A DNA stretch of 32,875 nt from Bacteroidales bacterium (GTDB lineage: Bacteria > Bacteroidota > Bacteroidia > Bacteroidales > UBA10428), in contig JAFGPL010000305.1 in assembly GCA_016936215.1 (NCBI GenBank), positions 1 through 32,875 on the forward strand, written 5' to 3'. Below the pieces are notes generated by a model. It saw only the letters and a program-made list of their open reading frames with translations. It did no database searches and was not told the DNA's origin. Of the stretch, positions 16,949 to 24,787 are shown one piece after another. The translations under genes were made by a program, and so were the position numbers. The number at the start of each line of letters is the position of its first letter. Positions within the stretch are counted from its first letter, which is position 1.

Positions 16949-18517
16949 TTATACTATTCGTCTTTTTCCAGCATCCCACCTGACCCTTCTCTTTTCCCTG
17001 TATGCTTTGGTGGCCATCATGCAGGTTATTGTTACCTCGAATCCTTTTTCGATATCGCATGCAGGGGTGCCCCCAAAACGAATGCAATCGAGCCAGTTTT
17101 TCAGGTGAAGGAAAGAGGTATCGGCCTTTTTACCATCGCGCATGGTATAGGTAAGTCCTTTGCTTGCATAATATTGCTCTGTTGGTGATGTTACCGCATC
17201 AATGTCGCCGATACCCTGCCGGTATTCGAAAAACACCTTACCAGGAGTAATCTGCCTGCTTTTGATATATGAGGCATATTGAGTTGATTCCCTGTCTATG
17301 ATCATACGTATGTTATTGTCAACCTCAAGCGACCCATCATGGCCCATGAATATTCTTCCCCTTTCCCTGTTCGAGGCTAGTGAGGCGCTGTAAATAAAGG
17401 TGAGTTCTTTTTCAGGGTAATTACACAATACATTAAAAATGTCGGGTGTTTCACGGTCCTCTTTATGAAAAAAAACGCCGCCTTCAGCAACAACCGAACC
17501 GGGGATGCCTAAACCCATGAGCTGGTTGGCCACATCAAATTCGTGAGACATCAATTGACCGGCGACCCCTGTTGAGTAATCCCAGTAAAGCGACCAGTTA
17601 TAAAATCGTTTAAGGTCAAAAGGCACTTTTGGTGCCTTGCCGAGAAACATGTTCCAGTCGAGTGTTTCAGGTGTTCCGGGTTTCGTGTTACCTTTACCAT
17701 CAAGATGCCTTACCCAGGCGCTGTCCTCAGAATTACGGTTTGAGGTTGTTTCGATTAGCGTTACTTTGCCAATCTTATTGTTCCTTAACAAATACTGTGC
17801 CCTTGGAAAACAATCGTTTTGCGAATACTGGTGACCGACCTGTAATACCATGTTGCTGCTTTTTACCGTATCATAAAGGGCCACAGCCTCTTCTTCGCTG
17901 TTGGTCATGCATTTTTCACAATACACATGTTTACCTGCTTTAATAGCTTCAATGGCAATTGGCCCGTGCCAGAAGTCGGGAGTGGCAATAATTACAGCAT
18001 CAACATTTTTGTCTTCGAGAAGCTTCCTATAGTCTTTGTAACCCTTTGCGGGAATTCCTGAAAAATCGTTTTTGTCTTTGTTATATGCAGAAATTTCTAT
18101 TGCCTGCTGTAAGTGCATGTCGAAAACATCGCAAGCGGCTGTTAGTGAAATATTTAATTTGTCGCGGTTTAGAAAGTCCTGCAGTGTTTTATCCGGTTGC
18201 CCCGATGAAGTGGTATGTGACTTTATCCAACTTTTGTCCACAAACCCGAGTGACCTGAGCAATGATTTGCCGCGGTTGCCGGCACCAATAATTCCAATAC
18301 GCAGATGATCACCAATAACTTTTTTTACAATGAATTTTTTACCCGGATAACCCGGTTGAAAATCTAATCCAAGTTCTGAATATAGATTTTTCCGCTCTTC
18401 AGTAATTAAATCTTCAGACTGTTTCTTTTTAAAGAATGAAAAACCCAGATAGCCAAATACAGGAACTGTTGCCAGTCCTTTGATAATATCTCTCCTGCTA
18501 ATTTTGTTACCAGCCAT
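16949..18517 (-). CDS. Tat-exported Gfo/Idh/MocA-family oxidoreductase
   Basis: The 522-residue protein opens with a twin-arginine-like signal (SRRDIIKGLATVPVFGYLGF). A Rossmann NAD(P)-binding motif GIIGAGNRGKSLL and a long Gfo/Idh/MocA body follow, with DAVIIATPDFWHGPIAIEAI, a GKHVYCEKCMTN motif (the usual EKP is EKC here) and GGVFFHKEDRETPDIF. Such proteins oxidise, reduce or rearrange sugars, sometimes acting as NAD-dependent glycosidases. Bacteroidota contain many with a Tat or lipoprotein signal; the substrate is not evident. It starts at ATG 18517 and ends 2 bases before the VWA gene, so the two are very likely co-transcribed and perhaps coupled. A terminator of the hydrogenase operon lies just upstream. 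Confidence 0.9.
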   Translation of the reverse strand: MAGNKISRRDIIKGLATVPVFGYLGFSFFKKKQSEDLITEERKNLYSELGLDFQPGYPGKKFIVKKVIGDHLRIGIIGAGNRGKSLLRSLGFVDKSWIKSHTTSSGQPDKTLQDFLNRDKLNISLTAACDVFDMHLQQAIEISAYNKDKNDFSGIPAKGYKDYRKLLEDKNVDAVIIATPDFWHGPIAIEAIKAGKHVYCEKCMTNSEEEAVALYDTVKSSNMVLQVGHQYSQNDCFPRAQYLLRNNKIGKVTLIETTSNRNSEDSAWVRHLDGKGNTKPGTPETLDWNMFLGKAPKVPFDLKRFYNWSLYWDYSTGVAGQLMSHEFDVANQLMGLGIPGSVVAEGGVFFHKEDRETPDIFNVLCNYPEKELTFIYSASLASNRERGRIFMGHDGSLEVDNNIRMIIDRESTQYASYIKSRQITPGKVFFEYRQGIGDIDAVTSPTEQYYASKGLTYTMRDGKKADTSFLHLKNWLDCIRFGGTPACDIEKGFEVTITCMMATKAYREKRRVRWDAGKRRIV

Positions 18518-18557
18518 ATTTTACCTCGCACCTGAAATTTGAATGTGCAAAATAGTC

Positions 18558-18592
18558 AAAAAAAAAGGGACTTCCAAAAATGAAGCCCCTTT
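18558..18592 (-). terminator. Strong intrinsic terminator of the hydrogenase operon
   Basis: On the minus strand AAAGGGGCTTC and GAAGTCCCTTT form an 11-bp stem with one mismatch and a 7-base loop, followed by a run of nine T. It sits 21 bases after the HydC stop. Confidence 0.9.
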
Positions 18593-18613
18593 GCCCTAAC
18601 TAATTAAACTAAC

Positions 18614-19099
18614 CTATTCGTTATATTCCTTTATTATGTCTTTTACCATTTCCGGAGACACACGACCATATGTTTTTTCTCCTACCATTACTACGGGTGC
18701 AAGACCGCATGCCCCCACGCATCTCAGGCATCCGATAGAGAATTTGCCGTCGGCTGTGGTTTCTCCAACTTCAATCCCGAGCTCTTTTTTAAATTCCTGG
18801 AGCACGGTTTCGGCGCCTCTTACATAACAAGCAGTACCGGTGCATATGGATATGGGGTATTTGCCTTTGGGTATCATCGAGAAAAAACTGTAAAAAGTAA
18901 CCACCCCATATACTTTGGATAATGGAACATCCATTTCCTGTGACACTACTTCCTGTACTTCGGCAGGAAGGTACCCAAATGTTGACTGCACCTTGTGCAG
19001 TGCATTGATTAACTCACCAGGGTTGTTATTAAAAGATTTGCATATCTCTTTAATCTTATCAACCTGGTTTTTCTTAAGTTCTACTTTTATATTTGACAT
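18614..19099 (-). CDS. hydC: [FeFe]-hydrogenase NuoE-like 2Fe-2S subunit (HydC/HndA)
   Basis: The 161-residue protein is a thioredoxin-fold 2Fe-2S subunit of the NuoE family. The cluster ligands lie in CTGTACYVRGAE and GCLRCVGACGLAPV. The N-terminal helical part (NPGELINALHKVQSTFGYLPAEVQEVVSQEM) and YGVVTFYSFFSMIPKGKYPI are typical. In bifurcating hydrogenases this subunit sits beside the NuoF-like flavin subunit and passes electrons. It is the last gene of the operon, 27 bases after the catalytic subunit, and is followed by a terminator. ATG 19099 gives the usual length. Confidence 0.95.
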   Translation of the reverse strand: MSNIKVELKKNQVDKIKEICKSFNNNPGELINALHKVQSTFGYLPAEVQEVVSQEMDVPLSKVYGVVTFYSFFSMIPKGKYPISICTGTACYVRGAETVLQEFKKELGIEVGETTADGKFSIGCLRCVGACGLAPVVMVGEKTYGRVSPEMVKDIIKEYNE

Positions 19100-19126
19100 A
19101 TCTCAAGTTTTTCCGTTATTGTATTT

Positions 19127-20902
19127 TCAGATATAAATGATTCTTTTTTTCTTATCAACATAATGAGTATGCAGTAATTTATGGGCCTTATCGCTCATTG
19201 GTTTGCCGAGAAATTCCTCATAAAGTTTGATGATGTATGGGTTTTCATGCGATTTTCTTATCGTTTTTCCTTCATCTTCACGATAAATTGCTTCCATACG
19301 CTTTTTCAGGATTTCGGTTTTGCCGTGGTGTAATGGTTGCCCGCCACCACCGATACAACCGCCCGGGCAGGCCATTATTTCGATAGCATGAAAATTACTT
19401 TCACCTTTCCTGATGCTTTCAAGAAGTTGCCGTGCCTTGCCAAGTCCATGGGCAATACCTATATTGATAGGTGTTCCGCCAAAATCTATGGTAGCCTGCC
19501 TGATGCCTTCCATCCCTCTTAATTCTTTAAAATCAACTTTTTCAAGGCTTTTACCTGTGAAAAGCTCGTAAGCAGTCCGGACAGCAGCTTCGATTACGCC
19601 ACCTGTGGCACCGAAAATAACGCCTGCCCCGGATGATTCACCGAGAGGTGCATCAAAATCATCGTCCTGTAATGAATTGAATGAAATATTTGCTCTTTTA
19701 ATCAAAGAAGCCAATTCACGGGTCGAAATAGAATAGTCTACATCAGGATTTCCGTTTACTTTAAACTCGTCACGCTGGCACTCGTATTTTTTGGCCAGGC
19801 ATGGCATGATCGAAACCACGATCAGGTCTTCCCTTTTTACATTTATTTTTTGTGCAAAATAGGTTTTGGCTATGGCGCCGAACATTTGTTGTGGAGACCT
19901 TGCCGTAGAAGGGATATCGAGCATGTCGGTAAACTGTGATTCGAAAAAGTTGACCCAGCCGGGGCAACAGGAGGTAAGAATCGGCAGTTTAACATTTTTG
20001 TCGCCTTTCAGATGTTTTGAAAGCCTTTCAAGCAATTCGGTGCCTTCTTCCATGATGGTAAGGTCGGCTGCAAAATCGGTGTCGAAAACATATTTGAAAC
20101 CAAGCTGACGCAGTGCCGAAACCATTTTTCCGGTGACGAGGGTTCCGGGTTCAAGGCCGAATTCTTCGCCAAGCGCGGCCCTTACGGCAGGCGCTGTTTG
20201 CACGATCACCGTTTTATTGGGATTGGCCAGGTCGCGTATCAGTTTATTGGTATGGTCAACTTCGGTAAGCGCCGCAGTGGGGCATACTGCAACACACTGC
20301 CCGCAATAGGTACATACAGAGTCTTCAAGGTCCATTTCAAAGGCCGGGGCAACTACCGACATAAATCCCCTGTTCACGGCTGATAATGCCCCTACAGTCT
20401 GGAATTCATTACACATGGTTTCACACCTGCGGCACATGATACATTTATCCATGTTACGAATAATCGAGGGTGAGAAATCCACACGATAGGTTGACATTTC
20501 TGATATTTCCTGGTAGGGGATATCCCTGATGCCAAGTTTGATGGCGATACTCTGAAGTTCGCAATTACCCGATTTCGGACATACAAGGCATTCTTTCGGA
20601 TGGTCTGAAAGGATTAGTTCCATTACAATCCTTCGGGCATTTAAGACCCTGATAGAATGCGTGTTTACAACCATTCCTTCCGTGACTTCTGTCGAGCATG
20701 AGGGGGCAAGGTTTCTGCGGCCTTCCACCTCTACCACGCAAATACGGCAACCACCCGGTTTGTGCTCAATGCCGAGGTCTGCCAGGTCCATATAACAAAG
20801 CACTGGGATATCAATGCCTACTTTTTTGGCAGCTTTGTAAATAGTTGTCCCTTTTTCTACTTCAACTATTTTGTTGTCTATTGTAAGTTTTATCATTTCC
20901 AT
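19127..20902 (-). CDS. hydA: [FeFe]-hydrogenase catalytic subunit (HydA/HndD)
   Basis: The 591-residue protein has the multi-cluster layout of bifurcating hydrogenases. An N-terminal 2Fe-2S plant-type domain (Cys36, Cys52, Cys55, Cys69) is followed by a His/Cys-ligated cluster (HPKECLVCPKSGNC), two 4Fe-4S sites (CIMCRRCETMC; CTYCGQCVAVCP) and the H-cluster domain. H-cluster motifs are canonical: TSCCPGW (Cys312, the proton-relay position, and Cys313), MPCLAKKYE (Cys368) and ACPGGCIGGGGQP (Cys512, Cys516). A small-subunit-like tail (NPYIIKLYEEFLGKPMSDKAHKLLHTHY) is fused at the end. With HydB and HydC it should couple H2 to NADH and ferredoxin. ATG 20902 or 20896 could start it. The maturases HydE, HydF and HydG are not in the window. 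Confidence 0.97.
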   Translation of the reverse strand: MEMIKLTIDNKIVEVEKGTTIYKAAKKVGIDIPVLCYMDLADLGIEHKPGGCRICVVEVEGRRNLAPSCSTEVTEGMVVNTHSIRVLNARRIVMELILSDHPKECLVCPKSGNCELQSIAIKLGIRDIPYQEISEMSTYRVDFSPSIIRNMDKCIMCRRCETMCNEFQTVGALSAVNRGFMSVVAPAFEMDLEDSVCTYCGQCVAVCPTAALTEVDHTNKLIRDLANPNKTVIVQTAPAVRAALGEEFGLEPGTLVTGKMVSALRQLGFKYVFDTDFAADLTIMEEGTELLERLSKHLKGDKNVKLPILTSCCPGWVNFFESQFTDMLDIPSTARSPQQMFGAIAKTYFAQKINVKREDLIVVSIMPCLAKKYECQRDEFKVNGNPDVDYSISTRELASLIKRANISFNSLQDDDFDAPLGESSGAGVIFGATGGVIEAAVRTAYELFTGKSLEKVDFKELRGMEGIRQATIDFGGTPINIGIAHGLGKARQLLESIRKGESNFHAIEIMACPGGCIGGGGQPLHHGKTEILKKRMEAIYREDEGKTIRKSHENPYIIKLYEEFLGKPMSDKAHKLLHTHYVDKKKRIIYI

Positions 20903-20912
20903 TTTTCCAGAA

Positions 20913-22706
20913 TTAATTGACGATTACTGCATTAAATTTACATCTTTCAAGACACGCGCCACATTTGATACATAGTTTCGGGTCTATTTTGTGTATTTGT
21001 TTACGTTCACCGGTGATTGCACCTACAGGGCAGGCCCTGGCGCATGCTGTGCAGCCTACACAATTTTCGGGGACTATTTCATAGGTCATTAATGCTTTAC
21101 ATACCCCGGCTGGACACTTTTTATCAATGATATGGGCATCGTATTCATGCCTGAAGTGTTCCAAAGTTGATAGCACAGGATTGGGTGAAGCCTGGCCGAG
21201 CCCACATAAAGCAGTGTCTTTGATAACGTAACTCAGGTTTATTAACCTGTCTATATCTTCCGGGGCGCCATTTCCTTTGCATATCCTGTCAAGCAGTTCA
21301 TGCAACCTTTTGTTGCCGATACGGCAGGGGGTGCATTTACCGCACGATTCTTCTACCGAGAATTCAAGGAAGAATTTGGCAAAATCTACCATACAATCGT
21401 CCTCGTCCATAACGATCATACCGCCTGATCCCATCATTGAACCTGCTGCCACAAGGGTTTCGTATTCAATCGGGATATTGAGGTGCTTTTCGGTGAGACA
21501 TCCGCCCGAAGGGCCGCCTGTTTGCACGGCTTTGAATTTTTTACCGTTTTTAATTCCGCCGCCGATTTCAAAAATAACTTCACGCAGCGTGATACCCATC
21601 GGAACCTCAATTAATCCTACGTTATTTATCTTACCTGCCAGCGCGAAAACTTTTGTCCCTTTTGATTTTTCTGTGCCAATGCTGCTGAACCATTCCGCTC
21701 CTTTTGTGAGGATGACCGGAATATTTGCAAAAGTCTCCACGTTATTTACATTGGTGGGTTTTCCGAGGTATCCTGATACAGCCGGGAATGGAGGTTTAAG
21801 TGTTGGTTCTCCACGTCCGCCTTCCATTGAATGGATGAGGGCGGTTTCTTCCCCACATACGAAGGCGCCTGCTCCATACCTTAGTTCTATGTCGAAGCTG
21901 AATTTTGAACCAAGTATGTTATTTCCAAGTAACCCATATTCCCTTGCCTGCTTAATGGCTGTTTTTAACCTTTCGATTGCAAGCGGATACTCTGCCCTGA
22001 TATATACAAGACCTTTATCAGCGCCTATACAATAGCCGCAAATGGCCATTGCTTCAATTACCGTATGCGGATCACCCTCAAGAATTGACCTGTCCATGAA
22101 GGCACCCGGGTCGCCTTCATCGGCATTACATACTACATATTTTTCATTTCCAGGGCTTTTAGCTGCAAGTTCCCATTTAAGACCTGTAGGAAAGCCGGCT
22201 CCCCCGCGTCCGCGCAGGCCGCTGTCTTTAATGATTTTGATGGTATCTGCCGGGCTCAATTCTGTAAGAACCTTACCTAATGCTTCATATCCATCACGGG
22301 ATATATATTCCCCAATATTTTCAGGGTCAATGATACCGCAATTGCGAAGCGCAATACGTACCTGCTTTTTATAAAAACCAATTTCCCTGGTTGAACCTGC
22401 TGTTTTCTTTGCCACAGGGTCGGTATAAAGGAGCCTTTCTACCTTACGGCCTTTAACGATATGCTCGGCAACAATTTCTTTAGCATCTTCAGGTTTTACC
22501 TGTGTATAAAATGTATTGTCGGGAATAATCTTCACGATAGGCCCTTTTTCACAAAATCCAAAGCACCCTGTTCTTACAACCTGTGCAAAATCGCTCAGGC
22601 CTTCATTGCCAATCTCTTTTTTCAGATTTTCATAAATCAATTCGCTTTGGGAGGCTTTACATCCGGTGCCCCCGCAAACTAATAAATGCAGTTTATAATC
22701 AGACAT
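20913..22706 (-). CDS. hydB: [FeFe]-hydrogenase NuoF-like flavin subunit (HydB/HndC)
   Basis: The 597-residue protein contains, in order, a thioredoxin-like 2Fe-2S domain (LLVCGGTGCKAS and TGCFGFCEKGP), a NuoF core with the FMN/NAD-binding stretch GLRGRGGAGFPTGLKW and GAGAFVCGEETALI, an SLBB-like part, the 4Fe-4S motif ESCGKCTPCRIG, and a C-terminal double 4Fe-4S ferredoxin domain (CVGCTACARACPVGAI; CIKCGACLERC). This is the NAD(H)- and flavin-binding subunit where bifurcation is thought to take place. It lies 15 bases after the HndB-like gene and 10 bases before the catalytic subunit, so the complex is made from one transcript. Confidence 0.97.
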   Translation of the reverse strand: MSDYKLHLLVCGGTGCKASQSELIYENLKKEIGNEGLSDFAQVVRTGCFGFCEKGPIVKIIPDNTFYTQVKPEDAKEIVAEHIVKGRKVERLLYTDPVAKKTAGSTREIGFYKKQVRIALRNCGIIDPENIGEYISRDGYEALGKVLTELSPADTIKIIKDSGLRGRGGAGFPTGLKWELAAKSPGNEKYVVCNADEGDPGAFMDRSILEGDPHTVIEAMAICGYCIGADKGLVYIRAEYPLAIERLKTAIKQAREYGLLGNNILGSKFSFDIELRYGAGAFVCGEETALIHSMEGGRGEPTLKPPFPAVSGYLGKPTNVNNVETFANIPVILTKGAEWFSSIGTEKSKGTKVFALAGKINNVGLIEVPMGITLREVIFEIGGGIKNGKKFKAVQTGGPSGGCLTEKHLNIPIEYETLVAAGSMMGSGGMIVMDEDDCMVDFAKFFLEFSVEESCGKCTPCRIGNKRLHELLDRICKGNGAPEDIDRLINLSYVIKDTALCGLGQASPNPVLSTLEHFRHEYDAHIIDKKCPAGVCKALMTYEIVPENCVGCTACARACPVGAITGERKQIHKIDPKLCIKCGACLERCKFNAVIVN

Positions 22707-22721
22707 AACAGTTATTTTGTT

Positions 22722-23120
22722 TTATTTATTGTCAATTGTTTCATAATTAACAGGAATAATTCCATCCACCAGTTCGCCGTTTTTAATATATCTTTCGATT
22801 ATTTCATCGGCTTTTTTCATGTTGACATAGCCAAAGACTACAGGTTCTTTGCCGGGAATGGTCACCTCGATGGTGGGTTCAGCATAGCAATAACCCATGC
22901 AGCCTGTTTGAGTGACTACGGCATCAATGTTTCGTTTTTCAAGCTCGTCAACAATAAAATTCATAACCTCCCGAGACCCGGAGGCAATACAACATGTAGC
23001 CATTGCTACCTTCACCTGCACAAGGTTTTCGGGATGTTCTCCTTTTTCGCGGATACTGGTTTTTGATTTCAGTTCATCGCGGATTTTACGCAAATCGTTC
23101 AGACTTTTTAATTTGGTCAT
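22722..23120 (-). CDS. HndB-like 2Fe-2S ferredoxin-fold protein
   Basis: The 132-residue product has a charged helical N-terminus (LKSLNDLRKIRDELKSK) and a thioredoxin-like 2Fe-2S domain with cysteines in MATCCIASGSREV and TGCMGYCYAEP. Size and position match HndB, the fourth subunit in HndABCD-type hydrogenases of Desulfovibrio and many Clostridia. It is 15 bases before the HydB gene. A role as extra electron carrier in the complex is likely. Confidence 0.88.
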   Translation of the reverse strand: MTKLKSLNDLRKIRDELKSKTSIREKGEHPENLVQVKVAMATCCIASGSREVMNFIVDELEKRNIDAVVTQTGCMGYCYAEPTIEVTIPGKEPVVFGYVNMKKADEIIERYIKNGELVDGIIPVNYETIDNK

Positions 23121-23164
23121 GGTTATTAAAATTTTAAAATATCCTTTAATATATCCTGTTTTTA

Positions 23165-23710
23165 TTAAGATGCACCAATGTTTTTCAGGTTCTCATCTAT
23201 CATCTCTTTAATAAAGTTAATAATTTTTGGTGTATTAACATTCAATCCTTCAAGTATTTCGGAAATTTCTCTGCTGTCAAATACAAATTCTCTTCCGTCA
23301 ATTTCGTGTTTGTAAACCAGGTGGTACGAATGGCCAGAGCAAAGCAAAGATTTAATCGTTGCTGCCATATTGCCCATTGGCGGGCAATCAATATGACTTT
23401 TTTTAAAAATGGCAGTCACCATGGTACCCGTACCTTTTTCCGAAACTATATTCAAAGAACCTTCACATTGTTCTGCATTCTGCTTTAGGAGTGGAAGCCC
23501 CATTCCGATTTTTCTGGTACTCCTGGTTGAGAAAAACGGATCGGTTACTTTTTCAACCAGTTCTTTGTCAATGCCTTTACCATTGTCCCTGATCTCAATG
23601 GTCAATTTGTCGGTAGCACTGTCTTCGTTTACAGTTATATAGATTTCTGATGCCCCGGCACGAATTGAATTCTGGGTGATATCCAGTATATGTAACGACA
23701 AATCATTCAT
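23165..23710 (-). CDS. GHKL/HATPase_c protein of the hydrogenase cluster
   Basis: The 181-residue protein has a histidine-kinase-like ATP-binding fold: N-box LHILDITQNSIRAGA, G1 box IRDNGKGID, G2 box RKIGMGLPLLKQNAE and GTGTMV. It lacks any dimerisation/phosphoacceptor domain and any membrane segment, so it is not a normal two-component kinase. A 70-residue C-terminal extension contains HIDCPPMGNMAATIKSLLC. It could act as a protein kinase of the RsbW kind or as an ATP-dependent binding partner. Its ATG overlaps the PHP-domain gene stop by 4 bases, and 44 bases separate it from the HndB-like gene. Confidence 0.88.
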   Translation of the reverse strand: MNDLSLHILDITQNSIRAGASEIYITVNEDSATDKLTIEIRDNGKGIDKELVEKVTDPFFSTRSTRKIGMGLPLLKQNAEQCEGSLNIVSEKGTGTMVTAIFKKSHIDCPPMGNMAATIKSLLCSGHSYHLVYKHEIDGREFVFDSREISEILEGLNVNTPKIINFIKEMIDENLKNIGAS

Positions 23711-24453
23711 TTTTTTAATGCCATCACTTTACGACCAGCTTCTGCTGCAAAGGCCATTTTTATCTCATCAAAATCATCATTTTCTATATATAGCATGGTA
23801 AAACCGCTTCCTATATCTTCGATACAATGTGCATCAGAGCCCCTTATAACCGTGTATCTGGCAATTTCAGGTGTTTTCATCAGCAAGGCGTTAAAATCAA
23901 TGCTTTTTGAAATTTCAACAGCATCAATTTTTAGGTTGTCGGGAATAAACCCCAGGTTTGCCAATAAACTGTTTGAAGGCCTGTCTATATGGGCCGGCAC
24001 AAATATGCCATTCATCATGCTAACAATCTCTGCGGCTTCACCGAGATTGAGAGAAAGTGCTGATATCAGCAGCCAATCAACCTCGTAAAGTATATTTTCA
24101 TCTCTGTCAACCACCGGCTGGTAGCCGAAAATCTCTTTCCGGTTTGGTATGTCCGGTTTATGTTTTTCAATTATTTGCTGAAAAATATTTGCCGTTTCAA
24201 CTGTTTCAAAGAACGCGAGGCAATGAACCTCTTCTTTTGTGGTGATCTCAACTCCCGGCAGCACTTTTATCCCTGCCTCTTTTCCCAGCTTACACATTAA
24301 TTTACAGTGAAGCGTGGAGTTGTGATCGGTTATTGCCAGTATGTCAATTTTTTCTGCAACTGCCTTTTCTATGATCTTAACCGGTGCCATATCAAGGCTG
24401 GCGCATGGTGAAAGAACGGTGTGAACATGAAAATCAGCTTTGAATGTCCTCAT
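23707..24453 (-). CDS. PHP-domain metal-dependent phosphoesterase
   Basis: The 248-residue protein is a PHP domain. The metal-binding residues are visible in DFHVHTVLSPCASLDM (His9, His11), ITDHNSTLH, PGVEITTKEEVHCLAFF and RGSDAHCIEDIG. PHP enzymes hydrolyse phosphate esters, including nucleotides and nucleotide second messengers. The substrate here is unknown; a signal made or bound by neighbouring proteins is an attractive idea. The gene overlaps the DRTGG gene by 20 bases and the HATPase gene by 4, so it is translationally tied to the hydrogenase operon. Confidence 0.9.
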   Translation of the reverse strand: MRTFKADFHVHTVLSPCASLDMAPVKIIEKAVAEKIDILAITDHNSTLHCKLMCKLGKEAGIKVLPGVEITTKEEVHCLAFFETVETANIFQQIIEKHKPDIPNRKEIFGYQPVVDRDENILYEVDWLLISALSLNLGEAAEIVSMMNGIFVPAHIDRPSNSLLANLGFIPDNLKIDAVEISKSIDFNALLMKTPEIARYTVIRGSDAHCIEDIGSGFTMLYIENDDFDEIKMAFAAEAGRKVMALKK

Positions 24454-24787
24454 TTTCTTTCAGCAATTGGTATAACCTGCCTGCTGTTTCAAATGCCGGC
24501 AGGTCTGTTGCCAGGATAACCACACCCTCTTTTTCTGCCTGCGTTACTGTTTCTGTATCAGGACGATGGCCGTTAACCAGCACGATGCCCGATAACTCCT
24601 TAAGCAAGGCAACAGCAAGAATATTTTTGTGCGACTGCATGGTAATCCAGAGGTTTCCTTCTGAAGCATTGCCCATTACATTGCTTAACATATCACTGGT
24701 ATAACCCCAGGTTACCATGTTGTTTTTACCAGTGCTGCCACATACTATTTCAAAGTTCAGCCTGTCAGCAATTTCTGCTATATTCAT
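24434..24787 (-). CDS. DRTGG-domain protein (second copy)
   Basis: The 117-residue product resembles a single DRTGG domain: MNIAEIADRLNFEIVCGS at the start, then WGYTSDMLSNVMGNASEGNLWITMQSHKNILAVALLKELSGIVLVNG and a C-terminal EGVVILATDLPAFETAGRLYQLL. DRTGG domains accompany CBS domains in some pyrophosphatases and are thought to bind nucleotides or to mediate regulation. It is a diverged copy of the DRTGG gene at 26.6 kb with the same order of elements. Its ATG overlaps the preceding hydrogenase-like gene by 4 bases. Confidence 0.85.
   Translation of the reverse strand: MNIAEIADRLNFEIVCGSTGKNNMVTWGYTSDMLSNVMGNASEGNLWITMQSHKNILAVALLKELSGIVLVNGHRPDTETVTQAEKEGVVILATDLPAFETAGRLYQLLKENEDIQS

Noticed and set aside
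16947-17087. 47-codon N-terminal extension of the VWA protein in the ORF track
   Set aside because: It overlaps the end of the oxidoreductase gene and would bury the signal peptide.
21277-22035. 252-residue plus-strand ORF opposite the HydB gene
   Set aside because: It is an antisense shadow of a strongly conserved gene, with low-complexity Ser/Pro-rich translation and no family motifs. The same applies to 28727-29272 and other long plus-strand frames in the hydrogenase locus.
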